The notes under the pieces were generated by a model, which saw only the letters and a list, made by a program, of their open reading frames with translations, was not told where the DNA came from and did no database searches. A stretch of DNA of 64,000 nucleotides from JBPOFM01 sp041391925 (GTDB lineage Bacteria; Bacteroidota; Bacteroidia; Flavobacteriales; Flavobacteriaceae): assembly GCA_041391925.1 (NCBI GenBank), contig JAWKNA010000011.1, forward strand, positions 62,001-126,000, in the 5' to 3' direction. This document shows, piece after piece, positions 35,589-43,417 of this stretch (within the stretch, counting starts at the first letter, position 1; every line of letters begins with the position of its first letter). The translations under genes and the position numbers were made by a program.

Positions 35589-35990
35589 ATGTTTACCCTA
35601 GAAAAAATCCAAAACGCACATAAAAAAGTTAAAAGTGGTGCCGACTTTCCACAATATATCAAAGACCTAAACGCAATGGGTGTTACACATTACGATACAT
35701 TCGTATCTGATGGGCAATCCAAATTCTATGATTCTTCCAATGATTCATTGGATGGACATCCCAAATATCCAAAAATAAAGGTTAATGAAGTCAGTTCTGC
35801 TGCCCATTTGAAACTTGCACTTACCACTCACCAGCAAGGACAGACAGATTATTTCACCTTTTGCAAACAAGCAGCTCAAGCAGGTGTTGAAAAATGGATG
35901 ACCGACATAAAAGGTATGACCGTAACGTATTTGGACAAAGACGGGAATAAATTATTGGTTGAACAGATTCCAAATCCATTAAAAAAATGA
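35589..35990 (+). CDS. DUF1398 family protein
   Basis: A 133-residue soluble protein. The string HKKVKSGADFPQYIKDLNAMG followed by THYDTFVSDGQSKFY, and the later TDYFTFCKQAAQAGVEKWMTD, are characteristic of DUF1398 (E. coli YbcV-like). That family has no established function. The stop codon overlaps the start of the DJ-1-like gene (ATGA), which suggests that the two products are made in similar amounts. No signal peptide or membrane segment is visible. Confidence 0.85.
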   Translation: MFTLEKIQNAHKKVKSGADFPQYIKDLNAMGVTHYDTFVSDGQSKFYDSSNDSLDGHPKYPKIKVNEVSSAAHLKLALTTHQQGQTDYFTFCKQAAQAGVEKWMTDIKGMTVTYLDKDGNKLLVEQIPNPLKK

Positions 35991-36742
35991 GCGCATCAAA
36001 AATCATAACAGTGCTTACCATTGCAACAGTTGTATTCAGTTGCAACACAGACAAATCAAAAATCGTGACCGAAGACAAAAGCGCACCACAATACACAACG
36101 CAGTCAGACACGCTGACCAAGCACCTCAAACCTTTTAAAGCAGAGTTGCCGACCATTGGATTGCTCATTTACAATGGTGTATTGCAAAGCGAGGTCATTG
36201 CGGCTTCGGATGTGTTTGCAAAACCAACAGAAGATGGCAAACAGCTCTTCAACGTTATCACTATTGCAGAAACCTCAAATCCAATCACTACAGAAGAAGG
36301 CATGCATTTTGTGCCCGATTATACGTTTGATAACTGTCCAAAATTGGAAGCTTTATTTGTCCCTAGCGCTTATGATATGTACGCACAAGTGCACAACCCA
36401 AAAATTGTGGACTTCATCAAACAGAAAAACAACGAAACCAAATATACGGTCAGTAATTGTGCAGGTGCACAACTCATAGGAGCTTCTGGCATTGCCGATG
36501 GACATAAAATCGTGACGTGGATAGGTGGTGGCAAACAATTGCAAATCGATTATCCAAACCTAAAGGTGCAAAACGACAGTTTGGTAACGTTTGTTGAGGA
36601 TGGTAAATTCAGCTCCTCCAATGGCAATTTGACAAGTTATGTGTCTGCCCTAAAACTGCTCGAAAAAATGACCAGCAAAGAGCACAGAGCCTTTGTGGAA
36701 AGCTACCTCTACCTCGACCGACTTCAAAACTGGAAAGAATAA
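35987..36742 (+). CDS. DJ-1/PfpI-superfamily protein predicted to be a lipoprotein
   Basis: A 251-residue protein. The N-terminus (MSASKIITVLTIATVVFSC) is a lipoprotein signal with acylated Cys19. The mature part is a DJ-1/PfpI fold with LPTIGLLIYNGVLQSEV at the start and a nucleophile elbow at Cys158 (VSNCAGAQLIGASG), similar to the ligand domain of some AraC regulators. Family members include amidases, glyoxalases and chaperones, almost always cytoplasmic. A periplasmic lipid-anchored form is unusual. The start overlaps the DUF1398 stop. The next gene follows after 19 bp. Confidence 0.83.
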   Translation: MSASKIITVLTIATVVFSCNTDKSKIVTEDKSAPQYTTQSDTLTKHLKPFKAELPTIGLLIYNGVLQSEVIAASDVFAKPTEDGKQLFNVITIAETSNPITTEEGMHFVPDYTFDNCPKLEALFVPSAYDMYAQVHNPKIVDFIKQKNNETKYTVSNCAGAQLIGASGIADGHKIVTWIGGGKQLQIDYPNLKVQNDSLVTFVEDGKFSSSNGNLTSYVSALKLLEKMTSKEHRAFVESYLYLDRLQNWKE

Positions 36743-36761
36743 TTATAAACAATTTAAATAC

Positions 36762-37112
36762 ATGAAAAACACAAGAATCTATAAAATGTCCTTTGCCAGT
36801 GTCTATCCGCATTATGTGGCCAAAGCAGAAAAGAAAGGCCGTAGCAAGGAAGAGCTGGACACCATCATCCGTTGGCTTACAGGATATCATCAGATAGCCT
36901 TGGAAAAAATAATCGATGACAAAACTGATTTTGAGACCTTTTTTGCAGAAGCGCCAGAGATGAATCCAAATATCTCTAAAATCACAGGAGTGATTTGTGG
37001 CTATCGCGTAGAAGACATAGAAGACCCACTGATGCAAAAAATCAGGTATTTGGATAAGTTGGTGGATGAACTTGCTAAAGGTAAAGCCATGGAGAAGATT
37101 TTAAGAACATAG
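36762..37112 (+). CDS. DUF2200 family protein
   Basis: A 116-residue cytoplasmic protein starting MKNTRIYKMSFASVYPHYV. The following KKGRSKEELDTIIRWLTGY and the ending EDPLMQKIRYLDKLVDELAKGK identify DUF2200, a small helical family whose function is unknown. I chose this ATG because the frame upstream overlaps the DJ-1-like gene and has no family match. It lies 19 bp after that gene, probably in the same transcript. The 72-bp space to the GNAT gene could hold a separate promoter. Confidence 0.83.
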   Translation: MKNTRIYKMSFASVYPHYVAKAEKKGRSKEELDTIIRWLTGYHQIALEKIIDDKTDFETFFAEAPEMNPNISKITGVICGYRVEDIEDPLMQKIRYLDKLVDELAKGKAMEKILRT

Positions 37113-37184
37113 AAGAAAATCTATAAGCCGTCATAAGGCAAAATTACTTCCAAGAGATCATGAAAAATTACTTGAAATAGAGCC

Positions 37185-37688
37185 ATGAAACCCTTCCCTA
37201 TATTGGCAACGGAAAGATTGACGCTCCGACAATTAGCAGACAGCGACATTCAGGACATATACCGTCTTCGTTCCGACCGTTCCATAAACAAATATCTTGA
37301 CAGGCCGCCAAGTAAATCCTTGGAAGACGCCTTGGAATTTATTAATAAGATAAAAAACAATAGTCTTTCGTATTGGGCCATTGCAAAAAAAGAAAACGAA
37401 AAACTGGTAGGTACCATTTGCCTTTTTAATGTATCAGAAGCGCAACAAACATGTGAAATAGGATATGAACTTTTAACCGAATACCAAGGAAAAGGAATTA
37501 TGCGGGAAGCAGCAAAAAAAATAATCGAATATGCCACTCAAACACTTGGCATAAACACCATAGACGCCTATACCCATAAAGATAACCAAAGCTCAACCAA
37601 GCTTCTGGAAGAACTGAACTTTAAGAATATTGGTTTTGATGAGACAAATTCTGATTTGATGTTATTCCGACTTAATAAGCATATCTAA
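37185..37688 (+). CDS. GNAT N-acetyltransferase, RimJ/RimL type
   Basis: A 167-residue cytoplasmic acetyltransferase. The N-terminal ILATERLTLRQLADSD, the central IGYELLTEYQGKGIMREAA with the acetyl-CoA pyrophosphate loop (Q/R-x-x-G-x-G/A), and the NTIDAYTHKDNQSSTKLLEELNF-type ending (split here) are typical of ribosomal-protein-acetyltransferase-like GNATs. The substrate may be a protein N-terminus or a small molecule. It ends the co-directional run that begins at the M14 peptidase. A dispersed intergenic repeat begins 61 bp beyond its stop. Confidence 0.88.
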   Translation: MKPFPILATERLTLRQLADSDIQDIYRLRSDRSINKYLDRPPSKSLEDALEFINKIKNNSLSYWAIAKKENEKLVGTICLFNVSEAQQTCEIGYELLTEYQGKGIMREAAKKIIEYATQTLGINTIDAYTHKDNQSSTKLLEELNFKNIGFDETNSDLMLFRLNKHI

Positions 37689-38135
37689 AGGAATGCCAAT
37701 GCATACACCAAACATATCCTCTAATTTTTTAATGGTAATGACATTCAAGGGATATGAATATATTTATGACGTATATAATGAGTTGAACCCAATTAGAAAA
37801 ACTAATTCTGAATGGATAACATGAGAAAACCTAAACTTTAGATTTAAATTTCCCTAGGCTTACTTTTAATTTACACATTGGAATTTTCTAATTTGCAATT
37901 AATACAAACTGGGTTACGGAGTTTTATCAAAAAAGCTAAAACTTTAAAACGAAAAGTAGAGCAGCATTCAATGGCTATCTCTTCATACATTTCCTGTGTT
38001 TTCCAATAACAATCAAAAAACCAACAAAATGATTTATTTCCCCCGATAATATTATGGGATATACAATAAGAAATTTATGTACAAATAGTGGAAAATACGT
38101 CCAGCATTCGATTTATCAAAAAATACTAGAAATCC
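37689..38135. other. Gene-free stretch of 447 bp
   Basis: This space lies between the GNAT gene and the convergent LytTR regulator gene. It holds no frame with protein character and no clear terminator with a T run. It contains one copy of a 37-base dispersed repeat (37749-37785). The rest is AT-rich and looks like decayed or spacer sequence. Confidence 0.6.
37749..37785 (+). repeat. Dispersed intergenic repeat, copy 1
   Basis: The 37-base element starts GGGATATGAATATATTTATG and ends TATATAATGAGTTG. It matches the copy at 42698-42734 at 33 of 37 positions with no gaps. Both copies lie in intergenic sequence in the same orientation. Confidence 0.75.
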
Positions 38136-38837
38136 CTATCGTTTTAAGAAACGATTTTTTGTAATCAAATTCAAAACCTCTTCTTTGTTGTTCTTACTGA
38201 ATTTAATGCGATGGTCTCGAATAAGTACTGTCTGTCCTTCAATGGCATCAATCTTTTGCAACGAAACGATATAGGATTTATGAATTTTGACAAATAAATT
38301 TTCAGGAAGAAAATCCTCCACGCTTTTCAAGGTCAAATAACTCACATATTTTTTTGATTCGGTATGGATAATGACATAATTCTCCATCGCCTGCACAAAG
38401 AGAATATCAGCAAACATAATTTTTTCAATTTTGTTGTCGCATTTGATGAACATAAAATCATCTTCTTTATGACCAGAGGGTTCGAGACGTTTCATCACTT
38501 TATTGACAGCCATCACAAAGCGGTCGAACGAAAAAGGTTTCAATAGATAATCAACGACATTCAGTTCAAAGCCTTGGACGGCGTAGTTAGGATAAGCAGT
38601 TGTAATTACCACGGCTGGAGGATGCTCCAGTGTTTTCAAAAATGCTAAGCCTGTCATTTCAGGCATTTTGATATCCAAAAACAAAACATCGATTTGCTCT
38701 GTTTTAAAACATTCCAAAGCCTTTAACGGATTCGAAAAACTTCCCACAACCACCAGCTGTTCCAATTTGCGCACAAAGCCTTCAAGCCCTTTTCTCGCCA
38801 ATGGCTCATCTTCGATGATAACACAATTTAATTTCAT
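38136..38837 (-). CDS. LytTR-type response regulator
   Basis: A 233-residue regulator. The receiver domain has the acidic pair in IIEDEP, phosphoacceptor Asp55 (DVLFLDIKMPE), Thr79/Thr80 and Lys100 (LLKPFSF). A LytTR DNA-binding domain fills about 130-233 (FLPENLFVKIHKSYIVSLQKI, shown in part). LytTR proteins bind two direct repeats about 21 bases apart. Such repeats are present in the divergent promoter region at 39939-39969. The start overlaps the TGA of the kinase gene by 4 bp (ATGA), so the pair is one two-component system. Confidence 0.94.
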   Translation of the reverse strand: MKLNCVIIEDEPLARKGLEGFVRKLEQLVVVGSFSNPLKALECFKTEQIDVLFLDIKMPEMTGLAFLKTLEHPPAVVITTAYPNYAVQGFELNVVDYLLKPFSFDRFVMAVNKVMKRLEPSGHKEDDFMFIKCDNKIEKIMFADILFVQAMENYVIIHTESKKYVSYLTLKSVEDFLPENLFVKIHKSYIVSLQKIDAIEGQTVLIRDHRIKFSKNNKEEVLNLITKNRFLKR

Positions 38838-39880
38838 TTCAGTTTTATTTTTAAATCCACTTTATAGGCCGAGTCCAATTTCTCAATGTGCAGTTCGTGT
38901 TCATTGGGGTACAAAAGTTCCAAACGTCTTTTCACATTGGCAATACCCAAACCTTTGTTGCCAGAAGTTGTGACATCTACGGCGCAACTGTTTTTTATAT
39001 TGAAATGCAACCAATGTCGCTCATCAATTTCAATTTGAATTGTGATATAATTATTGCCATCGGTATCAATTGAAACATATTTGAAGGCATTTTCCACGAA
39101 TGGAATCAACAGTAACGGAGAAATTTGATAATTGTGTTCTAGATTTGGTTTGATGAAAGTTATGGTGAGATGCTCTGTATGCCGAATCTTTTCCAAGGAA
39201 ATATAATCCTTTAAAAAACCTATTTCGTCTGAAAGCGGCGTTTTGTCAACAGCACAATCATACAATTGATAACGCAACAACGACGAAAACTTTATTAATA
39301 CGTCCTTTGAAAGTTCCTGGTCGCCATCAATTAAAAAGTAAATATTATTCAATGCATTGAACAGAAAATGAGGATTCATCTGCGCTTTCAGAAAATTCAG
39401 TTCAGTTTCAAGACGTTCACGCTCCATCAATTGATTCTGTCGGTCTTTTTTGATATAATATTCAATCAAAATCACAATGGTAAACAATACCACAACCGTC
39501 AATATTTCAACAAAATGAGCCATAAATGTGATGGACAACAATATGAAACTCGGATGAAAATCCCTTGTTGGGTCTATAATCGGTATGTAGATGACGGCCG
39601 TCAAGCAATTCAGCGCACTGCACGCTATGACCGTAAGAAACGCTAGTACAAAAAATTGCCAATATTTCTGACGATAAAAGAATTTGGGAAGCAGCACATA
39701 AATGACGAAATAAACTGCCAACATCTCAAAGAACAAATCCTTGACCAAGTCATAAGTATTGAAAAGGTATCCCTTCCCTCTCTGCAACTCAAGTGTATGA
39801 AGATGGTTCAAAGCCGCATAGACCCAATAGATGATATGGAGCACCTTATACTTTGACAAGAACTGATAAAGCTGTTTCAT
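38834..39880 (-). CDS. LytS/YehU-type membrane histidine kinase
   Basis: A 348-residue kinase with four hydrophobic segments in residues 10-145, a linker coiled coil, and a His_kinase domain. The phosphoacceptor is His171 in KAQMNPHFLFNALNNI. The N box is PLLLIPFVENAFKYV and the ATP lid is NKGLGIANVKRRLEL. I use the ATG at MKQLYQFL; a GTG two codons upstream also exists. There is no extra sensor domain, so the stimulus is probably sensed within the membrane. It is partnered with the overlapping LytTR regulator gene and diverges from a T9SS protein gene. Confidence 0.94.
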   Translation of the reverse strand: MKQLYQFLSKYKVLHIIYWVYAALNHLHTLELQRGKGYLFNTYDLVKDLFFEMLAVYFVIYVLLPKFFYRQKYWQFFVLAFLTVIACSALNCLTAVIYIPIIDPTRDFHPSFILLSITFMAHFVEILTVVVLFTIVILIEYYIKKDRQNQLMERERLETELNFLKAQMNPHFLFNALNNIYFLIDGDQELSKDVLIKFSSLLRYQLYDCAVDKTPLSDEIGFLKDYISLEKIRHTEHLTITFIKPNLEHNYQISPLLLIPFVENAFKYVSIDTDGNNYITIQIEIDERHWLHFNIKNSCAVDVTTSGNKGLGIANVKRRLELLYPNEHELHIEKLDSAYKVDLKIKLK

Positions 39881-39938
39881 AGGCACACAATCTCTTAAAG
39901 GTAACGCAATTATGGCATCGGCAGCAGCCTAAACCATA

Positions 39939-39969
39939 AAACTTGACGAAAGGTCATTTAAACTTGATG
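39939..39969 (+). promoter_or_regulatory. Candidate LytTR operator: two AAACTTGAYG repeats, period 21
   Basis: AAACTTGACG (39939-39948) and AAACTTGATG (39960-39969) are direct repeats exactly 21 bases apart, the spacing used by LytTR regulators. A further CTTGATG on the opposite strand (39987-39993) completes an inverted arrangement. The site lies between the LytS/LytTR genes and the divergent T9SS gene at 40070. Confidence 0.55.
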
Positions 39970-40069
39970 TAACCGATTTTCACGTTCATCAAGCAAAGCG
40001 CACAATAGATGTAAAAATATTGATTTTCAGGAGTATCCGGTATACATTAGATAAATAAAAACTCTTGTT

Positions 40070-41170
40070 ATGAAAAAAATCTACTTCTACATTCCAATAG
40101 TATTAGTATGCCAAATGTCAACAGTGGCACAAACCATCACCTGTGATGATACCTCCATCTTCGTCATAGGAAATTCCACAACAGCTTCTTTAAGAGGCTT
40201 ACACAAATTCACTAAAACAAGTTCTTCCCTTAACTATGCAGGGCAAATAGGCACTATACCTAACACTACGGAAACAGCGGGTGCAGGTCTTGGATTGGCT
40301 ATTGCAGATTTGGGTGACGGCCAACGTTTTTACACATCTGACTATGCAGGCCATATCTTAGAATTTGATGGCACAAGTTGGAACACGCTGGCCACGGTAT
40401 CTGACGGTACTTTAAACAATCCTGGAGGTAAGAATGAATTTTTATATTACCAAAAATATAGTCCAGATTTTTCCGTGATTTCAATAGTCCGTTACCAAAA
40501 TGGAATGATAAATGAGATATGGAACGACCCTGCCACTCAAATCACACTTGCAGATTTAGCGGTAGATGATGTTGGCAATGTCTATTTTTTTACCGGCACC
40601 AATGCCATGGTAGATTATATGACCGATACCTTAAATGTGATGTCACCCAACGGAACCATACTCCATCAGTACAGTATTTCGTTTGACTTTCTTGGTGGCT
40701 ATGGACTCTGCTTTCTAAATGGCGGCTTATATATGTTCTTTACAGAATCTAACTCTGATTATCCTGGAAAGATGGTAAGAATTGAACTTTCTGGTTCATC
40801 TGCAATTACCACTACTCAATATTTAGTGCCAAAACCTGTAGTAGGGACCGCAACCAATGGACCAATTTACTTAAATGTTCAAGACGCTGATACCTGTTCC
40901 TCTTCTGGCAACTTTTTAGGTGTAGACGATGTCACACCACAGGATTTTTTTGAAATGTTCCCAAATCCCTCCACAACTCAGCTGCACATAAATGCCTATC
41001 AAAACGGAAAATTGACCATCTTTAATGCGCTGGGACAAAAAGTAATGCATCAAGATTTAAATTCTGGGGTTGAAACTATTTTAGATATCCGCACATTGGC
41101 TTCTGGTATGTACTTGGTTAATGTAGAGCTTAATGGTAACCACACTACCAAAAAATTCATTAAACAATAA
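40070..41170 (+). CDS. Secreted T9SS-sorted protein of propeller-like character
   Basis: A 366-residue protein. Signal peptide 1-20 (MSTVAQ) precedes a body of about 265 residues with repeated G-rich beta units (YAGQIGTIPNTTETAG, RFYTSDYAGHILEFDGTSWN, GNVYFFTGTNAMVDYM, GGYGLCFLNGGLYMFF) that suggest a beta-propeller. The end is a T9SS type A domain (FEMFPNPSTTQLHINAY, then KLTIFNALGQKV, SGMYLVNVEL and KKFIKQ). Function is unknown. It diverges from the LytS/LytTR genes with 189 bp between, and that space holds paired repeats suited to LytTR binding. It is therefore a likely target of that system. A strong terminator follows. Confidence 0.8.
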   Translation: MKKIYFYIPIVLVCQMSTVAQTITCDDTSIFVIGNSTTASLRGLHKFTKTSSSLNYAGQIGTIPNTTETAGAGLGLAIADLGDGQRFYTSDYAGHILEFDGTSWNTLATVSDGTLNNPGGKNEFLYYQKYSPDFSVISIVRYQNGMINEIWNDPATQITLADLAVDDVGNVYFFTGTNAMVDYMTDTLNVMSPNGTILHQYSISFDFLGGYGLCFLNGGLYMFFTESNSDYPGKMVRIELSGSSAITTTQYLVPKPVVGTATNGPIYLNVQDADTCSSSGNFLGVDDVTPQDFFEMFPNPSTTQLHINAYQNGKLTIFNALGQKVMHQDLNSGVETILDIRTLASGMYLVNVELNGNHTTKKFIKQ

Positions 41171-41199
41171 GACTCCTCTTTACATACATTTAGCCTATC

Positions 41200-41238
41200 A
41201 TGGCAAGACTTTGGGGTTTGGTCTTGCCATTATTTTTT
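41200..41238 (+). terminator. Intrinsic terminator of the T9SS gene
   Basis: A 10-bp perfect stem, ATGGCAAGAC (41200-41209) with GTCTTGCCAT (41221-41230), has an 11-base loop and is followed by TATTTTTT. It lies 30 bases after the stop codon and separates this gene from the epimerase-like gene. Confidence 0.85.
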
Positions 41239-41292
41239 ATGATAGTTTTTCTTTTTCATTAACTTTAGCTTTCAACATTAGAAACAACTTCC

Positions 41293-42216
41293 ATGCAAAC
41301 CATACTTGGAGCAAACGGACAAATTGCGGAAGAACTGACACGCGAACTGTACAAAAACTATACAAAAGACCTTCGGTTGGTCAGCCGAAATCCCATAAAA
41401 GTCCACGAAACAGACCAACTCTTTCCCGCTAACTTAATGGACTCCCTAGCGACAGAAAAAGCTGTTGAAGGAAGTGAAATTGCCTATATGACCGTTGGTC
41501 TTCCAATGAATTCTAAGCTTTGGGAAAACCAATTCCCAACAATAATGACAAATGTCATTAAAGCCTGTAAAAAACATAAGGTCAAATTGGTGTTCTTTGA
41601 CAATACCTATATGTATGCCAAAACTAGCGAACCGCAGACCGAAGAAAGCCCGTTTATCCCTATGGGGCGAAAATCAACAGTAAGGGCTACAATGGCAGAA
41701 ATGCTCTTAAATGAAATCAACAATGCAACCATGGAAGCCATTATTTGTAGGGCGCCCGAATTTTACGGCCCCAACAAAACGCAGAGCATCACCAACACCC
41801 TGATTTTTGACAACATTCAGCAAAACAAAAAACCCAAAGTTCCATTAAAGGACAACACCAAACGTACCCTGATTTGGACTCCTGATGCCAGTCGCGCTAT
41901 GGCTTTGCTGGGAAACACGACAGAAGTGTACAACCAAACTTGGCATTTGCCTTGTGATGATAGCCGACCGACTTACAAGGAATTGATTGACCTGACATCC
42001 AAAATTTATGGACAAGAATTTGAGTATTCAGTCGTCAAAATGTGGCAATTCAAAATTGGCAGTTTGTTTAACAAAAAACTAAAAGAGCTTCAGGAATTAC
42101 TGCCACGCTACAAATACGACAACATTTTCAAATCCGATAAATTCAAAAACAAATTCCCCCACTTCAAAATAACTACCTTTGAAAATGGAATAAATCAAAT
42201 AAGAATTGGGCACTAA
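41293..42216 (+). CDS. Atypical short-chain dehydrogenase / NAD-dependent epimerase-like protein
   Basis: A 307-residue cytoplasmic protein of the extended/atypical SDR type. The nucleotide-binding loop is ILGANGQIAEEL (GxxGxxA form), followed by a basic residue after strand 2 (LRLVSRNP), as in NADP-binding members. A possible active Tyr is in FDNTYMYAK. The C-terminal half (RPTYKELIDLTSKIYG) matches SDRs that act on small metabolites or serve as NmrA-like sensors. The usual YxxxK spacing is not evident, so catalysis is uncertain. It stands between the T9SS terminator and a small zinc-ribbon gene. Confidence 0.75.
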   Translation: MQTILGANGQIAEELTRELYKNYTKDLRLVSRNPIKVHETDQLFPANLMDSLATEKAVEGSEIAYMTVGLPMNSKLWENQFPTIMTNVIKACKKHKVKLVFFDNTYMYAKTSEPQTEESPFIPMGRKSTVRATMAEMLLNEINNATMEAIICRAPEFYGPNKTQSITNTLIFDNIQQNKKPKVPLKDNTKRTLIWTPDASRAMALLGNTTEVYNQTWHLPCDDSRPTYKELIDLTSKIYGQEFEYSVVKMWQFKIGSLFNKKLKELQELLPRYKYDNIFKSDKFKNKFPHFKITTFENGINQIRIGH

Positions 42217-42254
42217 AAGCTGCACAATAATGTCTATACTTAACTATTGAAACC

Positions 42255-42632
42255 ATGAAAGTTTACGGAAAATGTAAAAGTTGTAAAAACGAAATTGGAT
42301 ATAGTACCAATGCAAATACACGAGTTGAATTTGCAATGCAAGATGGTGAAACAAAAAAAATGAATTGTAAAAATTGTGGAACCGTCACAGAGTTTCACGT
42401 CGATGAATTATATGCTCAGCGTTCAAATACGCCCTATTTAATTGTGGGATTGGCAATTTTGACCATCATAATTGTCACATTCTATTTTATCTTTTTCACA
42501 CATAGCAACTACATTATTATTGCTTTCGGTTTACCTCTTGCCATTTATTTAATTTTAAGTAAACAAGACCAAACCCGAGTTTCTAACTTTAATAGAAGAA
42601 AATTAAAAGGCCGAACTCACAACATTGGATAA
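42255..42632 (+). CDS. Small membrane protein with N-terminal zinc-ribbon-like knuckles
   Basis: A 125-residue protein. The N-terminal 50 residues carry two CxxC knuckles, Cys7-x2-Cys10 and Cys38-x2-Cys41 (MNCKNCGTVTEF), likely binding one zinc ion. Two membrane helices follow at about 60-81 and 85-102, then a basic tail (NFNRRKLKGRTHNIG). The layout suggests a cytoplasmic ribbon anchored to the membrane. I do not recognise a family with known function. It is in a stretch of small genes with repeat elements between them and may be part of a variable region. Confidence 0.68.
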   Translation: MKVYGKCKSCKNEIGYSTNANTRVEFAMQDGETKKMNCKNCGTVTEFHVDELYAQRSNTPYLIVGLAILTIIIVTFYFIFFTHSNYIIIAFGLPLAIYLILSKQDQTRVSNFNRRKLKGRTHNIG

Positions 42633-42646
42633 AAATAAATAAATAC

Positions 42647-42704
42647 TGGTTATAACCAAATGCTGCTTAAAATATCCGTTATTTCCAAAACTATAACGGG
42701 ATAT
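42647..42704 (+). repeat. Palindrome and stem-loop in intergenic space
   Basis: TGGTTATAACCA (42647-42658) is a perfect 12-base palindrome. Just beyond it ATATCCGTTAT (42672-42682) can pair with ATAACGGGATAT (42693-42704) with a single bulge, forming an 11-bp stem and a 10-base loop. There is no T run after it, so it is not a typical terminator. Confidence 0.6.
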
Positions 42705-42734
42705 CAGTATATTTATGACATATATAACGAGTTG
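42698..42734 (+). repeat. Dispersed intergenic repeat, copy 2
   Basis: This is the 37-base partner of the element at 37749-37785, with 33 identical positions. Here it runs from the 3' arm of the stem-loop to within 9 bases of the next start codon, and ends TATATAACGAGTTG. Confidence 0.75.
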
Positions 42735-43360
42735 TGCATATTATGAAAAAACTCATACTGACAATATCATTTCTACATTCTATCATCGGATTTTCACAAG
42801 AAGAAAAAAAAGAAATCCTGATTAAAGGAATCGTATTGTCAGAAGTCAATGGAAAACCTCTTGAGAATGTTTATGTGAGCTATAAATCAAGATACCGATT
42901 TTCAGCAACAAACGAAAACGGAAATTTTAATTATAGCTACGAAATTCGAGAAAAAGACAGTTTAGAAACTATTGAATTAACAGCTTTGGGATATGAGAAT
43001 CTTGATACAATAATCCGAGTTGACAAACCAAAAGAATACGTGTTTGAATTCGTTATGAAACCAAGATTAGGACTAAACCGAGCAAAAGCACTTGCCGACA
43101 TCAAAAATGGAGAAATAAATATACTAGAATCAAGTGGAATCGCACCTGTATTTTATAAATCTGACTCAAAATTTGCAAAAAAATATAACGTGAATTTTAT
43201 TGAGTATGGTTGCGAAGGTGTTGCGTGGGAAAGCCTTTATGTATATAATCGAACCGTTTTCGAGTATTTGGACAAAAAATATGAAAAGAAATGGAGAAAA
43301 AAGATTCGAAAAGACATTGTTGGACTTCAAGAAGTAACTGAATAAAATACCTTGCACAAC
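42731..43360. repeat. 8-bp inverted repeats flanking a single gene (GTTGTGCA / TGCACAAC)
   Basis: GTTGTGCA at 42731-42738 lies 4 bases before the start codon, and its exact complement TGCACAAC at 43353-43360 lies 7 bases after the stop codon. The flanks therefore enclose just one gene. On its own an 8-base match is weak evidence; the tight placement is what makes it notable. Confidence 0.4.
42743..43345 (+). CDS. Exported protein with carboxypeptidase-like beta domain and FEKKY-type C-terminus
   Basis: A 200-residue protein. Signal peptide 1-18 (SIIGFSQ) is followed by a beta-sandwich of carboxypeptidase-regulatory type (IKGIVLSEVNGKPLENVYV, then TNENGNFNYSY and ALGYENLDT). The C-terminal 70 residues (SKFAKKYNVNFIEYGCEG, then YNRTVFEYLDKKY and WRKKIRKDIVGLQ) look like the small domain I know as FEKKY. 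It occurs mainly in Bacteroidota and has no assigned function. The start is the ATG three codons inside the longest frame, 4 bases after an inverted-repeat flank. It may be a mobile or recently gained gene. Confidence 0.7.
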   Translation: MKKLILTISFLHSIIGFSQEEKKEILIKGIVLSEVNGKPLENVYVSYKSRYRFSATNENGNFNYSYEIREKDSLETIELTALGYENLDTIIRVDKPKEYVFEFVMKPRLGLNRAKALADIKNGEINILESSGIAPVFYKSDSKFAKKYNVNFIEYGCEGVAWESLYVYNRTVFEYLDKKYEKKWRKKIRKDIVGLQEVTE

Positions 43361-43417
43361 ATCATCGGCTATAATTCATTGTGACAAAAAGTTAAAACAA
43401 AGCTTAATTTATATATT

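Noticed and set aside
42647..43381. Integron attC site
   Set aside because: The flanks do not fit the GTTRRRY / RYYYAAC core boxes, and no integrase is present in the window. Reported only as cassette-like.
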